A stretch of DNA of 64,000 nt, taken from assembly GCA_020637195.1 (NCBI GenBank), contig JACJWK010000003.1:62001-126000 (forward strand). Direction: 5' to 3'. The DNA comes from Microthrixaceae bacterium (lineage in GTDB: Bacteria > Actinomycetota > Acidimicrobiia > Acidimicrobiales > DATDAH01). This document shows, in pieces, positions 53,079 to 63,322 of the stretch (within the stretch, counting starts at the first letter, position 1; each line of letters opens with the position of its first letter). Below the pieces are notes generated by a model, which was not told the DNA's origin, searched no databases, and worked only from the letters and a program-made list of their open reading frames with translations. Position numbers and translations under genes: made by a program.

Positions 53079-56000
53079 TCATCCCTCGAGCAGCATCCGG
53101 GCCGCGATGACGTGGGTGGCGTCGGGCTCGTCGGCCAGCGCTTCGAGGACGGCCTCCGCATGGCGGCGGGCGTCGTCGTGGCGCCCCTCGTGCCGGGCGA
53201 GCTCGGCGAGCTCCAGGTGCACCGCGGGGAGGTAGCACCCGAAGTGGCGGGCCGGCAGCGTGTCCAACAGGGCCTCGAGCTCGGCCCGGCCCCGACGGCC
53301 GGCGCCACGGACGTGGCGGACGACGAACCCGGGGTTGCGGAGGGCGTCGGCGAATGAGCCCTCCGCCGCACCGGTCGCCAGGCGAGCGTGGAGCGTTGCC
53401 ACCGACAGGTCGATCATGGCCACCTGCGCCCAGACGTTGCCCTTGGCGCCCAGGTCGGCGTGGAGCCGCTCGAGGGTGCGCATCGCCCGGCTCAGGTTGC
53501 CGCTGTTCAGCTCGATCAGTGCGGCGGACACCTCGTGGAAGTCGGCGAACTGGTTCAGGCCGAGCGCCCGGGCCTCGGGCTCGGTCACCTCGATGGTGCG
53601 GCGGGCGTCCTCGGGGTCGAGCAGCATGGCCTGCAGCCCAGCGGACCAGACCCGGCCGACGTGGCGGTACACGGGGTCGAAGTCCTGCTCGTCGGCCACC
53701 TCACAGGTGGCGATCGCGGCGTCGAGGTCGCCCCGCCCGACGTGGACGGCGATCATCGCCGCGTAGGCCATGGCCACGGCCCGCCGGTTGCCGGTGTCCG
53801 CGCCGACGGCGAACAGCTCGTCGGCCAGCCGGCGAGCGGCGACGGTGTTGCCGCGGATGGCCTCGACGGTCGCCATGCCCCCCATGCCCTTGATGTGGAC
53901 GTAGCGGCGGTCGTGCGGGTCGGGTACCTCGGGCAGGAGCGCGAGGAGGCGCTCCCAGTGACCGGCGACCTCGTCGCCCCGGCCGGCGAGGTACAGCGCC
54001 CACGGCAGCCAGGCCCGAGCGTACGCCTCGGCGGTCGCGTCGCCGGACGTCCGGCCGAGCGCCAAGGCCGCTTCGAGCAGGTCGATCGACTCCGGCAACT
54101 CGCCGCACACGTTCTGGTGCAGATGGCCCGACCACGCGAGCCAACGGGCGGCAAGGGCGTCGTCGCCGACCATGCCGGGAAGGGCCTCGTGCGACTCGAA
54201 CAGCTCTCGGAGGTCCCCGAACCGGCCCTGGTAGTAGTGGACCTGGGCCCAGTCCAGGAGGAGCTCGAGCAGCAGCCGGTCGCGGGCGTCGGGCTCGATG
54301 CCGCCGCCGGCCACCAGGAGGTCGTAGGCCCGGCGGTACTGCTCGTCGGCCTCCACCTTGGCGTCGCGGTCGAGGGCCTTGCGCCCGGCCCGCTTCAGGT
54401 AGCCGACGGCCTCCTCGACGTGACCGCTGCGCTCGTAGTGGTAGGCGAGCGTCTCGACGAACTCGCCTGTCCGGTCGCCGAGCACCTCTTCGATGGCACG
54501 GGCCACCTGCTCGTGGAGCTGCTCCCGCTGGGCTCGGGGCAGACCGTCGTAGGCCACCTCCTGGGTGAGGGCGTGCTTGAAGGCGTACTCGAGCTCGGGA
54601 TCGGTCTCCTTCTCGTGGATGAGGTCGGCGCTCACGAGGCCGCTCAGCCGCTGGTCGAGTGCTTCGGGCTGCGCGGCCACGCGGCTGACCACCCGGTGGA
54701 GGAACTCCCGACCCACGACCGAGGCCTCGCGCAGGAGGCGGCGGTGGTGGCCGTCGAGACTGTCGATCCGCGCCGCCAACACGCCCCGGACGGTGCTGGG
54801 CAGGTCCACCTCGTCGACGTGCCGGCGGAGCACCCACCGGCCGTCGTCCCGGGCGAGCACGGCGGTCTCGAGCAGGCGGTTCACGATCTCCTCGACGAAG
54901 AACGGGTTGCCGTCGGTGCGGGCGAGCACCGCGTCGACGAGCTGCTCGGGCGGCTCCTCGTCGTCGAGGAGGGAGACGAGGTGCTCGCGGGTCTGTCGGG
55001 GCGACAGCTCACGCAGCTCGACGAGGCGCTCGCCCTCGGCGTCGAGGGAGAATCCAGGTCGGAAGTTGCAGACGGTCACGATGGGCTCGCCGTCGGTCGC
55101 AGCCAGGTGCCGTACGAGGTCGGCGGTCGACGGATCCACCCAGTGGAGGTCCTGGAGGCAGACCACCGTCGGACCCCGTCGGGCCACCGCGTCGACGACG
55201 TCCCTCATCACCGCGTGAAGATGCGCTCGGAACGACTCGAGGTCCACCACCTGGTCGGGTGGGGCCAGGTCGTAGAGCTGCGCCAGCGTGACGTAGGCCA
55301 GGGGGTGGTCCGGTACGACCCCGTCCAGGGTGTCCGCCAGCTTGGCGGCAACGACCTCCGCGTGGTCACGCTCGTCGATCCCCGCCGCCCGGTTCACCAG
55401 GTCGACGACCGCGGCGTACGGGATGTTCGTGGTGTAGGGGTAGGCGCGGCCCTCGAGCCACTGCACGTCGTCGTCGAGCCGCGAGCGGAACTCCTCGAGC
55501 AGCCGGGTCTTGCCCGCCCCGGCCTCGCCGCGCACGGTCACCACGCTCGCCTCACCGTCGCGCACCCGGTCGACCGCGCCGAGGAGGACGCCCAGCTCCT
55601 CGTGGCGCCCGATGAAGTCCCCGACGCGTCGAGAGGGCGTCGACACGGGTGTGCCCGCGTCGTCGACCCGAGCGACCTCGACGGGCTCGCGGCGGCCCTT
55701 CAACGTGCGGGGCCCCAGGTCGGTGACCGACACGCGGCCCTCGACCAGGGTCCGCGTCTCCGGCCCGATGAGGATCTCCCCCGGACCGGCGAGCGACTGG
55801 AGCCGGGCAGCCACGTTCACCATGTCGCCGAGGGGCCCACTGCGCAGGTCAGCAGCGGCACCCGTGACGATCACCCCGGTGTTCACCCCGCTGTGCATGG
55901 TCACCGATCGACCGGCCGCCGCCTCGAAGCGCTGCGCCATCGCCTGCACCGCCGCGTGGATGTCGAGCGCGGCCCGGGTCGCCCGCTCGGCGTCGTCCTC

Positions 56001-56312
56001 ATGGGCCACCGGGTCACCGAACACGGCCAGGACGGCGTCGCCCATCAGCTTGTCGACCCGGCCCCCGTAGCGGGCCACCACCGACTCGGCCTCCTCGTAC
56101 ACCGAGGCCATGAGCTCCCGCACGGTCTCGGGATCCAGGTCCTCGGCCAACTCGGTGTAGCCCGAGGCATCGGTGAACAAGACGGTGACCTGGCGGCGCT
56201 CCTCGCCGCCGCCATCCGTGACGGGCGCGGCGCACTGTCCGCAGAAGCGAGCGGACGCGCCGACAGGTGCACCGCAGCTGCCGCACGTCCCGCCGCCCCC
56301 CACGTCATTCAT
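53079..56312 (-). CDS. Adenylate cyclase/AAA ATPase/TPR regulator
   Basis: A 1,077-aa protein. A zinc ribbon (CGSCGAPVGASARFCGQC, about 10-27) leads into a class III cyclase domain (about 38-220). It has metal Asp in VLFTDASGYTEL and in KLMGDAVLAVFGDP, and the GDMVNVAARLQ block. A large AAA/STAND ATPase (Walker A RGEAGAGKTR; VCLQDLHWVDPST for Walker B) and a long TPR-like helical region (about 600-1077) follow. Proteins of this layout are actinobacterial signal regulators, but their signal is unknown. The start is ATG 56312. A perfect palindrome is 100 nt upstream. Confidence 0.92.
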   Translation of the reverse strand: MNDVGGGGTCGSCGAPVGASARFCGQCAAPVTDGGGEERRQVTVLFTDASGYTELAEDLDPETVRELMASVYEEAESVVARYGGRVDKLMGDAVLAVFGDPVAHEDDAERATRAALDIHAAVQAMAQRFEAAAGRSVTMHSGVNTGVIVTGAAADLRSGPLGDMVNVAARLQSLAGPGEILIGPETRTLVEGRVSVTDLGPRTLKGRREPVEVARVDDAGTPVSTPSRRVGDFIGRHEELGVLLGAVDRVRDGEASVVTVRGEAGAGKTRLLEEFRSRLDDDVQWLEGRAYPYTTNIPYAAVVDLVNRAAGIDERDHAEVVAAKLADTLDGVVPDHPLAYVTLAQLYDLAPPDQVVDLESFRAHLHAVMRDVVDAVARRGPTVVCLQDLHWVDPSTADLVRHLAATDGEPIVTVCNFRPGFSLDAEGERLVELRELSPRQTREHLVSLLDDEEPPEQLVDAVLARTDGNPFFVEEIVNRLLETAVLARDDGRWVLRRHVDEVDLPSTVRGVLAARIDSLDGHHRRLLREASVVGREFLHRVVSRVAAQPEALDQRLSGLVSADLIHEKETDPELEYAFKHALTQEVAYDGLPRAQREQLHEQVARAIEEVLGDRTGEFVETLAYHYERSGHVEEAVGYLKRAGRKALDRDAKVEADEQYRRAYDLLVAGGGIEPDARDRLLLELLLDWAQVHYYQGRFGDLRELFESHEALPGMVGDDALAARWLAWSGHLHQNVCGELPESIDLLEAALALGRTSGDATAEAYARAWLPWALYLAGRGDEVAGHWERLLALLPEVPDPHDRRYVHIKGMGGMATVEAIRGNTVAARRLADELFAVGADTGNRRAVAMAYAAMIAVHVGRGDLDAAIATCEVADEQDFDPVYRHVGRVWSAGLQAMLLDPEDARRTIEVTEPEARALGLNQFADFHEVSAALIELNSGNLSRAMRTLERLHADLGAKGNVWAQVAMIDLSVATLHARLATGAAEGSFADALRNPGFVVRHVRGAGRRGRAELEALLDTLPARHFGCYLPAVHLELAELARHEGRHDDARRHAEAVLEALADEPDATHVIAARMLLEG

Positions 56313-56411
56313 GATCGCACGCGTCGGGGGCTCGATCGCCCTTTTCGTGCCCGGGTGCTCACCGCCGGCGTCGAGCCGACGCTTCCCCGTCTGTCTCCGC
56401 CGAGGACCTCG

Positions 56412-56427
56412 GGCGCGAATTCGCGCC
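56412..56427. promoter_or_regulatory. 16-bp perfect palindrome between nadE and the cyclase gene
   Basis: GGCGCGAATTCGCGCC, with an EcoRI-like AATT core. It is 100 nt upstream of the cyclase start and 22 nt beyond the nadE stop; it could be an operator or a terminator stem. Confidence 0.45.
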
Positions 56428-56448
56428 GTCGCTCACCGTGGCCCGGGA

Positions 56449-58173
56449 TCAACCGGTGTAGCGGTTGGTGATGGGCAGGCGCCGGTCCTTGCCGAAGGCC
56501 TTCGGGGTGACCCGGGGCCCCGGGGGCGACTGGCGCCGCTTGTACTCGGCCCGGTCCACCAGTCGGGCCACGCGTGCGACGAGCGCGGCGTCGAAGCCGT
56601 CGGCGACGAGCTGCGCGGCGGTGCGGTCCTGCTCGACGTACGCCTCGAGCACGGGGTCGAGCTCGTCGTAGGGGGGCAGGCTCTGGTCGTCGCGCTGATC
56701 CGGCCGCAGCTCGGCCGAGGGGGGCTTGGTGAGCACGTGCTCGGGGATCACCGGACCCGTCCCCTCGGCCGCCGCCCGCTCGTTGCGCCACCGGCACAGC
56801 TCGTAGACGAGCAGCTTGGGCACGTCCTTGATCACGGCGTAGCCCCCCACCGTGTCGCCGTAGAGGGTGGCGTAGCCGACCGCCGCCTCGCTCTTGTTGC
56901 TCGTCGACAGCACGAGCCAGCCGAACTTGTTCGACAGCGCCATGAGGACCGTGCCCCGGATGCGGGACTGCAGGTTCTCTTCGGTGAGGTCGGGCTCGAG
57001 GCCGGCGAAGGAGTCGGCGAGCATGGCCTCGAAGCCCTTGTGGGCCTCCTCGATCGGGACGATCCGGTGCTCGATGCCGAGCGCCGCGGCGAGCGCCTCC
57101 GCGTCGGACACCGAGTGGTCGCTCGAGTAGCGCGACGGCATGAGCACGCCGTGCACCCGGTCGGGGCCGAGGGCATCGGCGGCGATGGCGGCGACGAGGG
57201 TGGAGTCGATGCCGCCCGACAGGCCGATGACCACGTCGCCGAACCCGTTCTTGGTGACGTAGTCGTGGGTGCCGAGCACGAGGGCGCGGTAGACCTCCTC
57301 GGCCCGGTCGGGCGCCGGCACGACGTCGAGGGGGAGGGCGGGACCGGCCACCGGGCGGGGGGCCGTGACCGGCACGACCCGCAGCGGCTCGGTGCCCTCC
57401 CGGTCGGGCAGCTCGAGGTCGACCACCCGCACCTCCTCCACGAACTGCGGCCCCCGGGCCACGAGCTGGCCGGCGCCGTCGAGGACGAGCGAACCGCCGT
57501 CGAAGACCAGCTCGTCCTGGCCACCCACCTGGTTGACGTACACGATCGGGCAGTCGGCCCCCGCGGCCCGCCCCGCCAGCATCTTCTCGCGCTCGGCCAG
57601 GCGGCCCTCGTAGTACGGCGAGCCGTTGAGGTTGGCGATGACCTGGGCGCCCCCGGCCGCGAGCCGGGGGATGGGCCCGCTCGCGCTCCAGGCGTCCTCG
57701 CAGACGGTCACGCCCACCCGCGCCCCCGCCACCTCGTGGAGCACGAGCGTGTCGGTGCCGGGCGCGAAGTAGCGCTCCTCGTCGAACACGGCGTAGTTGG
57801 GCAGCAGTCGCTTGCGGTAGACGTCGACGACCCGTCCCGCCGCACACACCGCTACGGCGTTGTACAGGGGCCGCTCCCCCGGCTCGTCGGGACGGTCGTG
57901 CTCGGCCACCTGGTCGACGAAGCCGATCAGGGCCGCGCAGTCGCCGGTCCCGGCGGCGACGCGGTCCAGCGCGGCGCGGTTGTCGGCCACGAACCGCGGC
58001 TTCAAGAGCAGGTCCTCGGGCGGGTAGCCCGTGAGGACGAGCTCGCCGTACACGGCCAGGTGGGCGCCGGCCGCCTCGGCCTCGCGCAGGGCGGCGAGCA
58101 CCTTGTCGGCGTTGCCGTCGAGGTCGCCCACCACGGGGTTCAGCTGGCACAGCGCCACACGCAGCGTCGTCAC
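56449..58173 (-). CDS. nadE: Glutamine-dependent NAD+ synthetase
   Basis: A 574-aa enzyme that turns NaAD into NAD+ using glutamine. The N-terminal nitrilase domain has the Glu-Lys-Cys triad (VYGELVLTGYPPEDLL; YRKRLLPNYAVFDE; VTVCEDAW). The synthetase domain has the PP-loop GLSGGIDSTLVAA (about 318-330), STSNKSEAAVGYATLYGD and the end KAFGKDRRLPITNRYTG. The start is GTG 58173. It is divergent from glnE with about 120 bp between. Confidence 0.96.
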   Translation of the reverse strand: MTTLRVALCQLNPVVGDLDGNADKVLAALREAEAAGAHLAVYGELVLTGYPPEDLLLKPRFVADNRAALDRVAAGTGDCAALIGFVDQVAEHDRPDEPGERPLYNAVAVCAAGRVVDVYRKRLLPNYAVFDEERYFAPGTDTLVLHEVAGARVGVTVCEDAWSASGPIPRLAAGGAQVIANLNGSPYYEGRLAEREKMLAGRAAGADCPIVYVNQVGGQDELVFDGGSLVLDGAGQLVARGPQFVEEVRVVDLELPDREGTEPLRVVPVTAPRPVAGPALPLDVVPAPDRAEEVYRALVLGTHDYVTKNGFGDVVIGLSGGIDSTLVAAIAADALGPDRVHGVLMPSRYSSDHSVSDAEALAAALGIEHRIVPIEEAHKGFEAMLADSFAGLEPDLTEENLQSRIRGTVLMALSNKFGWLVLSTSNKSEAAVGYATLYGDTVGGYAVIKDVPKLLVYELCRWRNERAAAEGTGPVIPEHVLTKPPSAELRPDQRDDQSLPPYDELDPVLEAYVEQDRTAAQLVADGFDAALVARVARLVDRAEYKRRQSPPGPRVTPKAFGKDRRLPITNRYTG

Positions 58174-58294
58174 CCGGCCAGCCTACGGTCGGGGCGCCCA
58201 CCGCTCGCCCGCCGCGCCGTCCGCCGTTCCGGCGTCACGGGCACCCGCCGGGCGCCCACCGCGCCGCCACCGGGGAGCGGGCAGACTCGTCGCC

Positions 58295-60979
58295 GTGCCC
58301 GACCCCAGCCGCGCGGTCTTCGAGGATGCGTTGGAGGCCAGCGCCGTCCCCGACCTGGCCCGCAACGGGCTGGACCGCGCCATCGAGGCCCATCCCGACG
58401 CCCGGGACCGCCTCGCCGCCGACGCCGACCTGCTGACCGCCCTGCTCTCGGTGACCTCGGCCAGCCGGGCGCTGACCCGCCACGTCGAGGCCGACGCCCG
58501 CGCCCTCGACGTGCTCGCCGACCTGGACCGGCCCGTCGCCGTCGCCGCCGACAGCCCCGAGCACCTGGTGGCCACCAAGCGCCTCGAGTACCTCCGCATC
58601 GCGGCGCGCGACCTCACGGGCGCAGCCGCCCTCGAGGCCACCGGCGCCGCCCTCGCCGCGCTCGGCCGCGAGGTGCTCGCCGCTTCCTGCACCCTGGCCG
58701 AGGCGAGCGGGCTGGCGGTCATCGGCATGGGCAAGCTGGGGGGCGGCGAGCTCAACTACGCGAGCGACATCGACGTGATGTTCGTCGGCGAGGGCGATCA
58801 CGGGGCCATGGTCAAGGCCGCCCGCAACGTGTTGGAGCACGCCCGCCGATGCTTCCGGGTCGACGCCAACCTGCGCCCCGAGGGCCGGGACGGCCCGCTC
58901 GCCCGCTCGGTCGCCTCCTACGAGGCGTACTGGGACAAGTGGGCCCAGCCCTGGGAGTTCCAGGCGCTGCTGAAGGCGCGACCGGTGGCGGGCGACGCGG
59001 CGCTCGGCGCGGCGTACCACGAGGCCGCCACGTCCCGCCTGTGGTCGCGGCCGTTCACGAGCGACGACCTGCGCTCGATCCGCGCCATGAAGGAGCGGGC
59101 GGAGAGCGAGGTGGCCAAGAAGGGGCTGACCGAGCGGGAGGTCAAGCGGGGCCGCGGCGGCATCCGCGACATCGAGTTCTCGGTGCAGCTGCTCCAGCTC
59201 GTCCACGGGCGCCTCGACCCCGAGCTGCGCTCGCCCACCACCCTCGTCGCCCTCGCCGAGCTCGCCGACGCCGGCTACGTCGACCGCGGCGATGCCGACG
59301 GGTTCGCGGCGGCGTACCGCTTCCTCCGCGAGGTCGAGCACCGCCTCCAGCTCGTGGACGAGCAGCAGGTCCACGCGGTGCCGACCGACGAGGCCGAGCG
59401 GGACCACCTGGCCCGCACGATGGGCTACCGCAGCAGCGTCGACCGCAGCGCGGTGGACCAGCTCGACCGCGACCTCGCCGCCCACCAGGCCACCGCACGA
59501 GCCATCCACGAGCGGGTCTACTTCCGGCCCCTGCTCGAGGCGTTCGCCGAGTCCGACGGCGCCCTCACCGACGAGGCCGTCGACACCCGCCTCGCCGCCT
59601 TCGGCTTCGCCGACGCGGCCCGCACCCGCCAGGCCGTGTCCGAGCTCACCCGGGGCCTGACCCGCTCGTCCCGGCTCATGCAACAGGTGCTGCCGCTGCT
59701 CCTCGACTGGCTGTCGTCGTCGCCCGACCCCGACCTGGGGCTGCTGGGGCTTCGGCGCCTGGCCTCGGACGCCGCCCGCACCGGTCGGTTGGCCGCCACC
59801 TTCCGCGAGTCCCCCGAGGTCGCCCAGCGCCTCTGCCAGGTGCTCGGCACCAGCGCCATGCTGGGCGAGATCCTGGGACGCGAGCCCGATCTGGTGGCCC
59901 GCCTCGCCGACCCCGCCGCCCTGCGGACCCGACCCCGTGCCGAGCTCGTGGAGAGCGCGACGAAGGCCCTCGAGTGGCGGTCGGACACCGACGCCCGCCA
60001 GCAGGCCCTGCGACGCTGGCGCCGGCGCCACCTGCTCGGTGTGGCGGCGCGCGACCTGATGGACGTCGACGACGTGCGCACCGTGGGTCGCGACCTCACC
60101 GCGATCGCCGAGGCGACGCTCGAGGCCGCGCTCATCGCGCTGGACCCGTCCATCCCCTTCGCGGTGATGGCCCTCGGCCGTTTCGGGGGCGGCGAGCTGT
60201 CCTACGCCAGCGACCTCGACGTGGCCTTCGTGTTCGACGGCTCGAGCGCGACGGCCATCGACGAGGCCGGGCGCCTCGCCACGCGACTGATGAAGTTCCT
60301 CAAGGGCCAGACGCCCGCGGCGCGCATCTACGACGTCGACGCCGACCTCCGCCCCGAGGGCAAGCAGGGGCCCCTGGCGCGCAGCCTGAACGGCTACACG
60401 GCCTACTTCGAGCACTGGCTCCAGACCTGGGAGCGCCAGGCGTGGACGCGCGCCCGGTTCGTCGCGGGCGACCGGCAGCTGGGACGGACCCTCACCCGTC
60501 TGATCGACCCGTACGTCTGGGGGGACGGGCTCGACGCCGAGGCGGTGCGCGACATCCGCCGCATGAAGGCCCGCGTCGAACAGGAGCGGATCCCGCCGAC
60601 CGAGGACCCCAAGTTCCACCTGAAGCTGGGTCGGGGCTCGCTCTCCGACGTGGAGTGGACGGCCCAGCTGCTCCAGCTCGAGCACGGGCTGCACGCCCCG
60701 GGGACGATGGCCGCGCTCGACACGCTCGCCGCCCACGACGTGCTCGACCCCGACGACGCGGCCGTGCTGGCTGAGGCCTACGCGTTCTGCGAGCGCACCC
60801 GCAACCGCTGGTACCTGGTGCACGGCCAGGCGGGCGACGCCCTCCCCCAGCAGGCGGACCGGCTCGCCGTGCTCGCCCGGTCGCTCGGCACGACCGGCGC
60901 CGACCTGCGCAACGAGTACCGCCGCGTCACCCGCAAGAGCCGAGCCGTGGTCGAGCGGGTGTTCTACGGCCAGGCCTGA
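58295..60979 (+). CDS. glnE: Glutamine-synthetase adenylyltransferase/deadenylase
   Basis: An 894-aa bifunctional enzyme that adenylylates and deadenylylates glutamine synthetase for nitrogen control. The two nucleotidyltransferase domains each carry the G-G-x-x-S-D-x-D motif: GMGKLGGGELNYASDIDVMF (about 147-166) and ALGRFGGGELSYASDLDVAF (about 628-647). The linked RGRGGIRDIEFSVQLLQL and RGSLSDVEWTAQLLQL blocks are also there. Slightly short for the family (about 950). The start is GTG 58295, where similarity begins; the upstream ORF is spurious. Alone between nadE and the DUF1353 gene. Confidence 0.95.
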   Translation: MPDPSRAVFEDALEASAVPDLARNGLDRAIEAHPDARDRLAADADLLTALLSVTSASRALTRHVEADARALDVLADLDRPVAVAADSPEHLVATKRLEYLRIAARDLTGAAALEATGAALAALGREVLAASCTLAEASGLAVIGMGKLGGGELNYASDIDVMFVGEGDHGAMVKAARNVLEHARRCFRVDANLRPEGRDGPLARSVASYEAYWDKWAQPWEFQALLKARPVAGDAALGAAYHEAATSRLWSRPFTSDDLRSIRAMKERAESEVAKKGLTEREVKRGRGGIRDIEFSVQLLQLVHGRLDPELRSPTTLVALAELADAGYVDRGDADGFAAAYRFLREVEHRLQLVDEQQVHAVPTDEAERDHLARTMGYRSSVDRSAVDQLDRDLAAHQATARAIHERVYFRPLLEAFAESDGALTDEAVDTRLAAFGFADAARTRQAVSELTRGLTRSSRLMQQVLPLLLDWLSSSPDPDLGLLGLRRLASDAARTGRLAATFRESPEVAQRLCQVLGTSAMLGEILGREPDLVARLADPAALRTRPRAELVESATKALEWRSDTDARQQALRRWRRRHLLGVAARDLMDVDDVRTVGRDLTAIAEATLEAALIALDPSIPFAVMALGRFGGGELSYASDLDVAFVFDGSSATAIDEAGRLATRLMKFLKGQTPAARIYDVDADLRPEGKQGPLARSLNGYTAYFEHWLQTWERQAWTRARFVAGDRQLGRTLTRLIDPYVWGDGLDAEAVRDIRRMKARVEQERIPPTEDPKFHLKLGRGSLSDVEWTAQLLQLEHGLHAPGTMAALDTLAAHDVLDPDDAAVLAEAYAFCERTRNRWYLVHGQAGDALPQQADRLAVLARSLGTTGADLRNEYRRVTRKSRAVVERVFYGQA

Positions 60980-61013
60980 GCCGCGGCGACGCTCGCGGGC
61001 GACGCAGCGCCGA

Positions 61014-61898
61014 TCAGAGGTTGCGGGCGAGCACGGGGTTGCGGTGCGGGGACCGCACCGCAACCCGCTCGACCGCCCACTCGAGCGCGAGATAGCCGCC
61101 GAGCGCGATCAGCACGAGGAGCACGGGGAGGCTGAAGAACACCAGGCCCACCGCGGTCAACGACCCGAGGGCCCAGAGCCGGCCCCACACCACCGACACG
61201 ACGAGGGCGCCGACCACCACACCGGCGACCGCCCCGACCGCCGTGAGCAGCGGCCCCCACCCCGAGAGCGCGCCCGCCACGAGCCCCACGCTGAGGGCGA
61301 GCGCCGCCGCCGCGAAGAGCACCACCCAGGCGACCGCGCGCACCATCCGCCAGCCCCCGCGGTTCTTCTCGGTCCGCAGGCCGACCGCCGCCCACATGAG
61401 CCAGCGACGGGCGAGCGGCACGCCGATCTCGCCCATGGAGTCGCGGAAGAGCAGGTCGGCCTCCTCCGAGCTGACGCGGTCGTCGTCCTGGAGGTGGTCG
61501 TGGAGCAGCGCGGCCAGCGTGTGCCGCCCGTAGCGGGGCACGAGCCAGGTGAGGAAGCGGGGCACGGAGGCGAGGTCGGTCACGTCGTCCTCGGGCACGT
61601 TGAACCGACGCCGGCCGTCGTCGTAGCGGAACGGCTGGGAGAGGCGGAAGGTCGTGGCGTCGACCTGGCGGAGCAGGACCTCGGCGCTGCGACCGCTCGC
61701 CCACTTGAAGAACGGTCCCGTCGGCTGGTCCGGCCCGCCGCCCCCGGGGGGCCGCCCGAAGAAGCCGCGGTGCACCCTCCGGATGGCGTCGTCGACCAAC
61801 TGCGCCTCGGTGCGGTCCTCGCCGTGCTGGTCCCGCATCCCTTCCCACAGCTCGTGCAGGAGCGCCGCGCTCTCCTCGGTGATCGTCACCTGCGCCAT
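61014..61898 (-). CDS. DUF1353 protein with membrane C-terminus
   Basis: A 294-aa protein. The DUF1353 domain (about 65-165) has FRYDDGRRRFNVPEDDVTD LASVPRF and RYGRHTLAALLHDHLQ, a His-Asp-His cluster known from phage-type DUF1353 proteins. Three to four helices (about 185-275) follow. N-terminal 50 residues are helical. The function is unknown. The start is ATG 61898, preceded by AGGGGGAGG. It is divergent from the sugar transporter. Confidence 0.8.
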   Translation of the reverse strand: MAQVTITEESAALLHELWEGMRDQHGEDRTEAQLVDDAIRRVHRGFFGRPPGGGGPDQPTGPFFKWASGRSAEVLLRQVDATTFRLSQPFRYDDGRRRFNVPEDDVTDLASVPRFLTWLVPRYGRHTLAALLHDHLQDDDRVSSEEADLLFRDSMGEIGVPLARRWLMWAAVGLRTEKNRGGWRMVRAVAWVVLFAAAALALSVGLVAGALSGWGPLLTAVGAVAGVVVGALVVSVVWGRLWALGSLTAVGLVFFSLPVLLVLIALGGYLALEWAVERVAVRSPHRNPVLARNL

Positions 61899-62032
61899 GG
61901 TCGACCTCCCCCTCGGTGGCTCGACCCTACGGCGGCGACCGCGGTGGTGGAGGTTCTGCGGCCGGGCGCGACGGGGAAGAGGCAGGCGGCACGCTCAGGG
62001 CCGGAAGCGTCGATCAGGGGGAAGGGGGGCCC

Positions 62033-63322
62033 ATGCGCCGCAGCACCCGTCTCGCCGTAGCGATGCTCCTCGCCGGGCTCTCGCTCGCCGCCTGCGGCGG
62101 CGACGACGACGGCGTGGCCACGCTGGTCTGGTACACCAACCCGGACAACGGCGGCCAGGCCACCCTCGCCGAGCAGTGCACCGAGGCCGCCGGCGGCGCC
62201 TACCGCATCGAGACCCAGGTGCTCCCGAACGAGGCCGACGCCCAGCGCGAGCAGCTCGTGCGCCGCCTCGCGGCGCACGACTCCTCGGTCGACCTGATGA
62301 GCCTGGATCCGCCCTTCGTCGCCGAGTTCGCGAACGCCGGCTACCTGCTGCCGATCACCGACGAGGCCCGGGTGGCCACGCTCACCGAGGGCGTGCTCGA
62401 CGCGCCGCTCGAGACCGCGTTCTGGGACGGCGAGCTCGTCGCCACCCCGTTCTGGGCCAACACCCAGCTGCTCTGGTTCCGGCGGTCGGTCGCCGAGGAG
62501 GCGGGCATCGACCCCCGCGCCGACGACGTCACGTGGGACGACCTGATCGACGCGGCCGAGGCCACCGGCGGGCGCATCGGGGTCCAGGCCCGGCGCTACG
62601 AGGGCTACATGGTCTGGATCAACGCGCTGATCTCGTCGGCGGGCGGCCAGATCATCGAGGACGCCGACCAGGGCGCGGACGCCACGCCGACGGTCGACTC
62701 TCCTGCCGGCGACGAGGCCGCCGAGGTCGTCGACCGCCTCTCGCACTCGTCGGCGGCGCCCGCCGACCTCACGACCGCCGGCGAGGAGGAGGCTCGCTCC
62801 CTGTTCCAGAGCGACCGCGGGTCGTTCATGGTCAACTGGCCCTACGTCTACGCGGCGGCGAAGTCGGAGGTGGACAGCGGGGCCCTCGACCCGTCCGTCG
62901 TCGACGACATCGGCTGGGCCCGGTACCCGAGGACCGACGCCGAGCACGAGAGCGCACCGCCCCTCGGCGGCATCAACCTCGCGATCGGCGCCTACACCCA
63001 CCACCCCGACGCCGCCCTCGACGCGGTCGAGTGCATCACGTCGGCGGAGAGCAACGCCCAGTACATGGTGGAGTCCGGCAACCCGGCCGCCCGTCGGGCC
63101 GCGTACGACGACCCCGCCGTGCGCGAGGCCTTCCCGATGGCGGACCTGATCCGCGACTCGATCAACGAGGCCGCCCCTCGGCCCGTGACCCCGTACTACG
63201 GCGACGTGTCGGTGTCGGTGCAGCGCACCTGGCACCCGCCCCGCTCGGTGTCGGCCCCCGGCACGCCCGAGGAGACCGACGCCTACATGAGCGAGGTGCT
63301 CGCCGGGGACCGGCTGCTGTGA
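62033..63322 (+). CDS. Sugar ABC transporter substrate-binding lipoprotein (family 1)
   Basis: A 429-aa solute-binding protein. Signal and lipobox LSLAAC (Cys near 22); family 1 binding fold with TLVWYTNPDNGGQATLAEQC, VDLMSLDPPFVAEFANAGYL and TPFWANTQLLWFRRSVAEEA. The type matches trehalose or maltose transporters such as LpqY. The start is ATG 62033 after a GGGGGAAGGGGGG run. Its stop overlaps the permease GTG. Confidence 0.93.
   Translation: MRRSTRLAVAMLLAGLSLAACGGDDDGVATLVWYTNPDNGGQATLAEQCTEAAGGAYRIETQVLPNEADAQREQLVRRLAAHDSSVDLMSLDPPFVAEFANAGYLLPITDEARVATLTEGVLDAPLETAFWDGELVATPFWANTQLLWFRRSVAEEAGIDPRADDVTWDDLIDAAEATGGRIGVQARRYEGYMVWINALISSAGGQIIEDADQGADATPTVDSPAGDEAAEVVDRLSHSSAAPADLTTAGEEEARSLFQSDRGSFMVNWPYVYAAAKSEVDSGALDPSVVDDIGWARYPRTDAEHESAPPLGGINLAIGAYTHHPDAALDAVECITSAESNAQYMVESGNPAARRAAYDDPAVREAFPMADLIRDSINEAAPRPVTPYYGDVSVSVQRTWHPPRSVSAPGTPEETDAYMSEVLAGDRLL

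Noticed and set aside
56330..56450. Possible tRNA-like T-arm (GTCGG-CTCGACG-CCGGC on the minus strand) upstream of the cyclase gene
   Set aside because: No matching acceptor stem, no anticodon arm of proper spacing, and the T-loop lacks the TTC start.
58235..61063. Minus-strand ORF of 942 aa opposite glnE
   Set aside because: Antisense shadow; glnE has both nucleotidyltransferase motifs on the plus strand.
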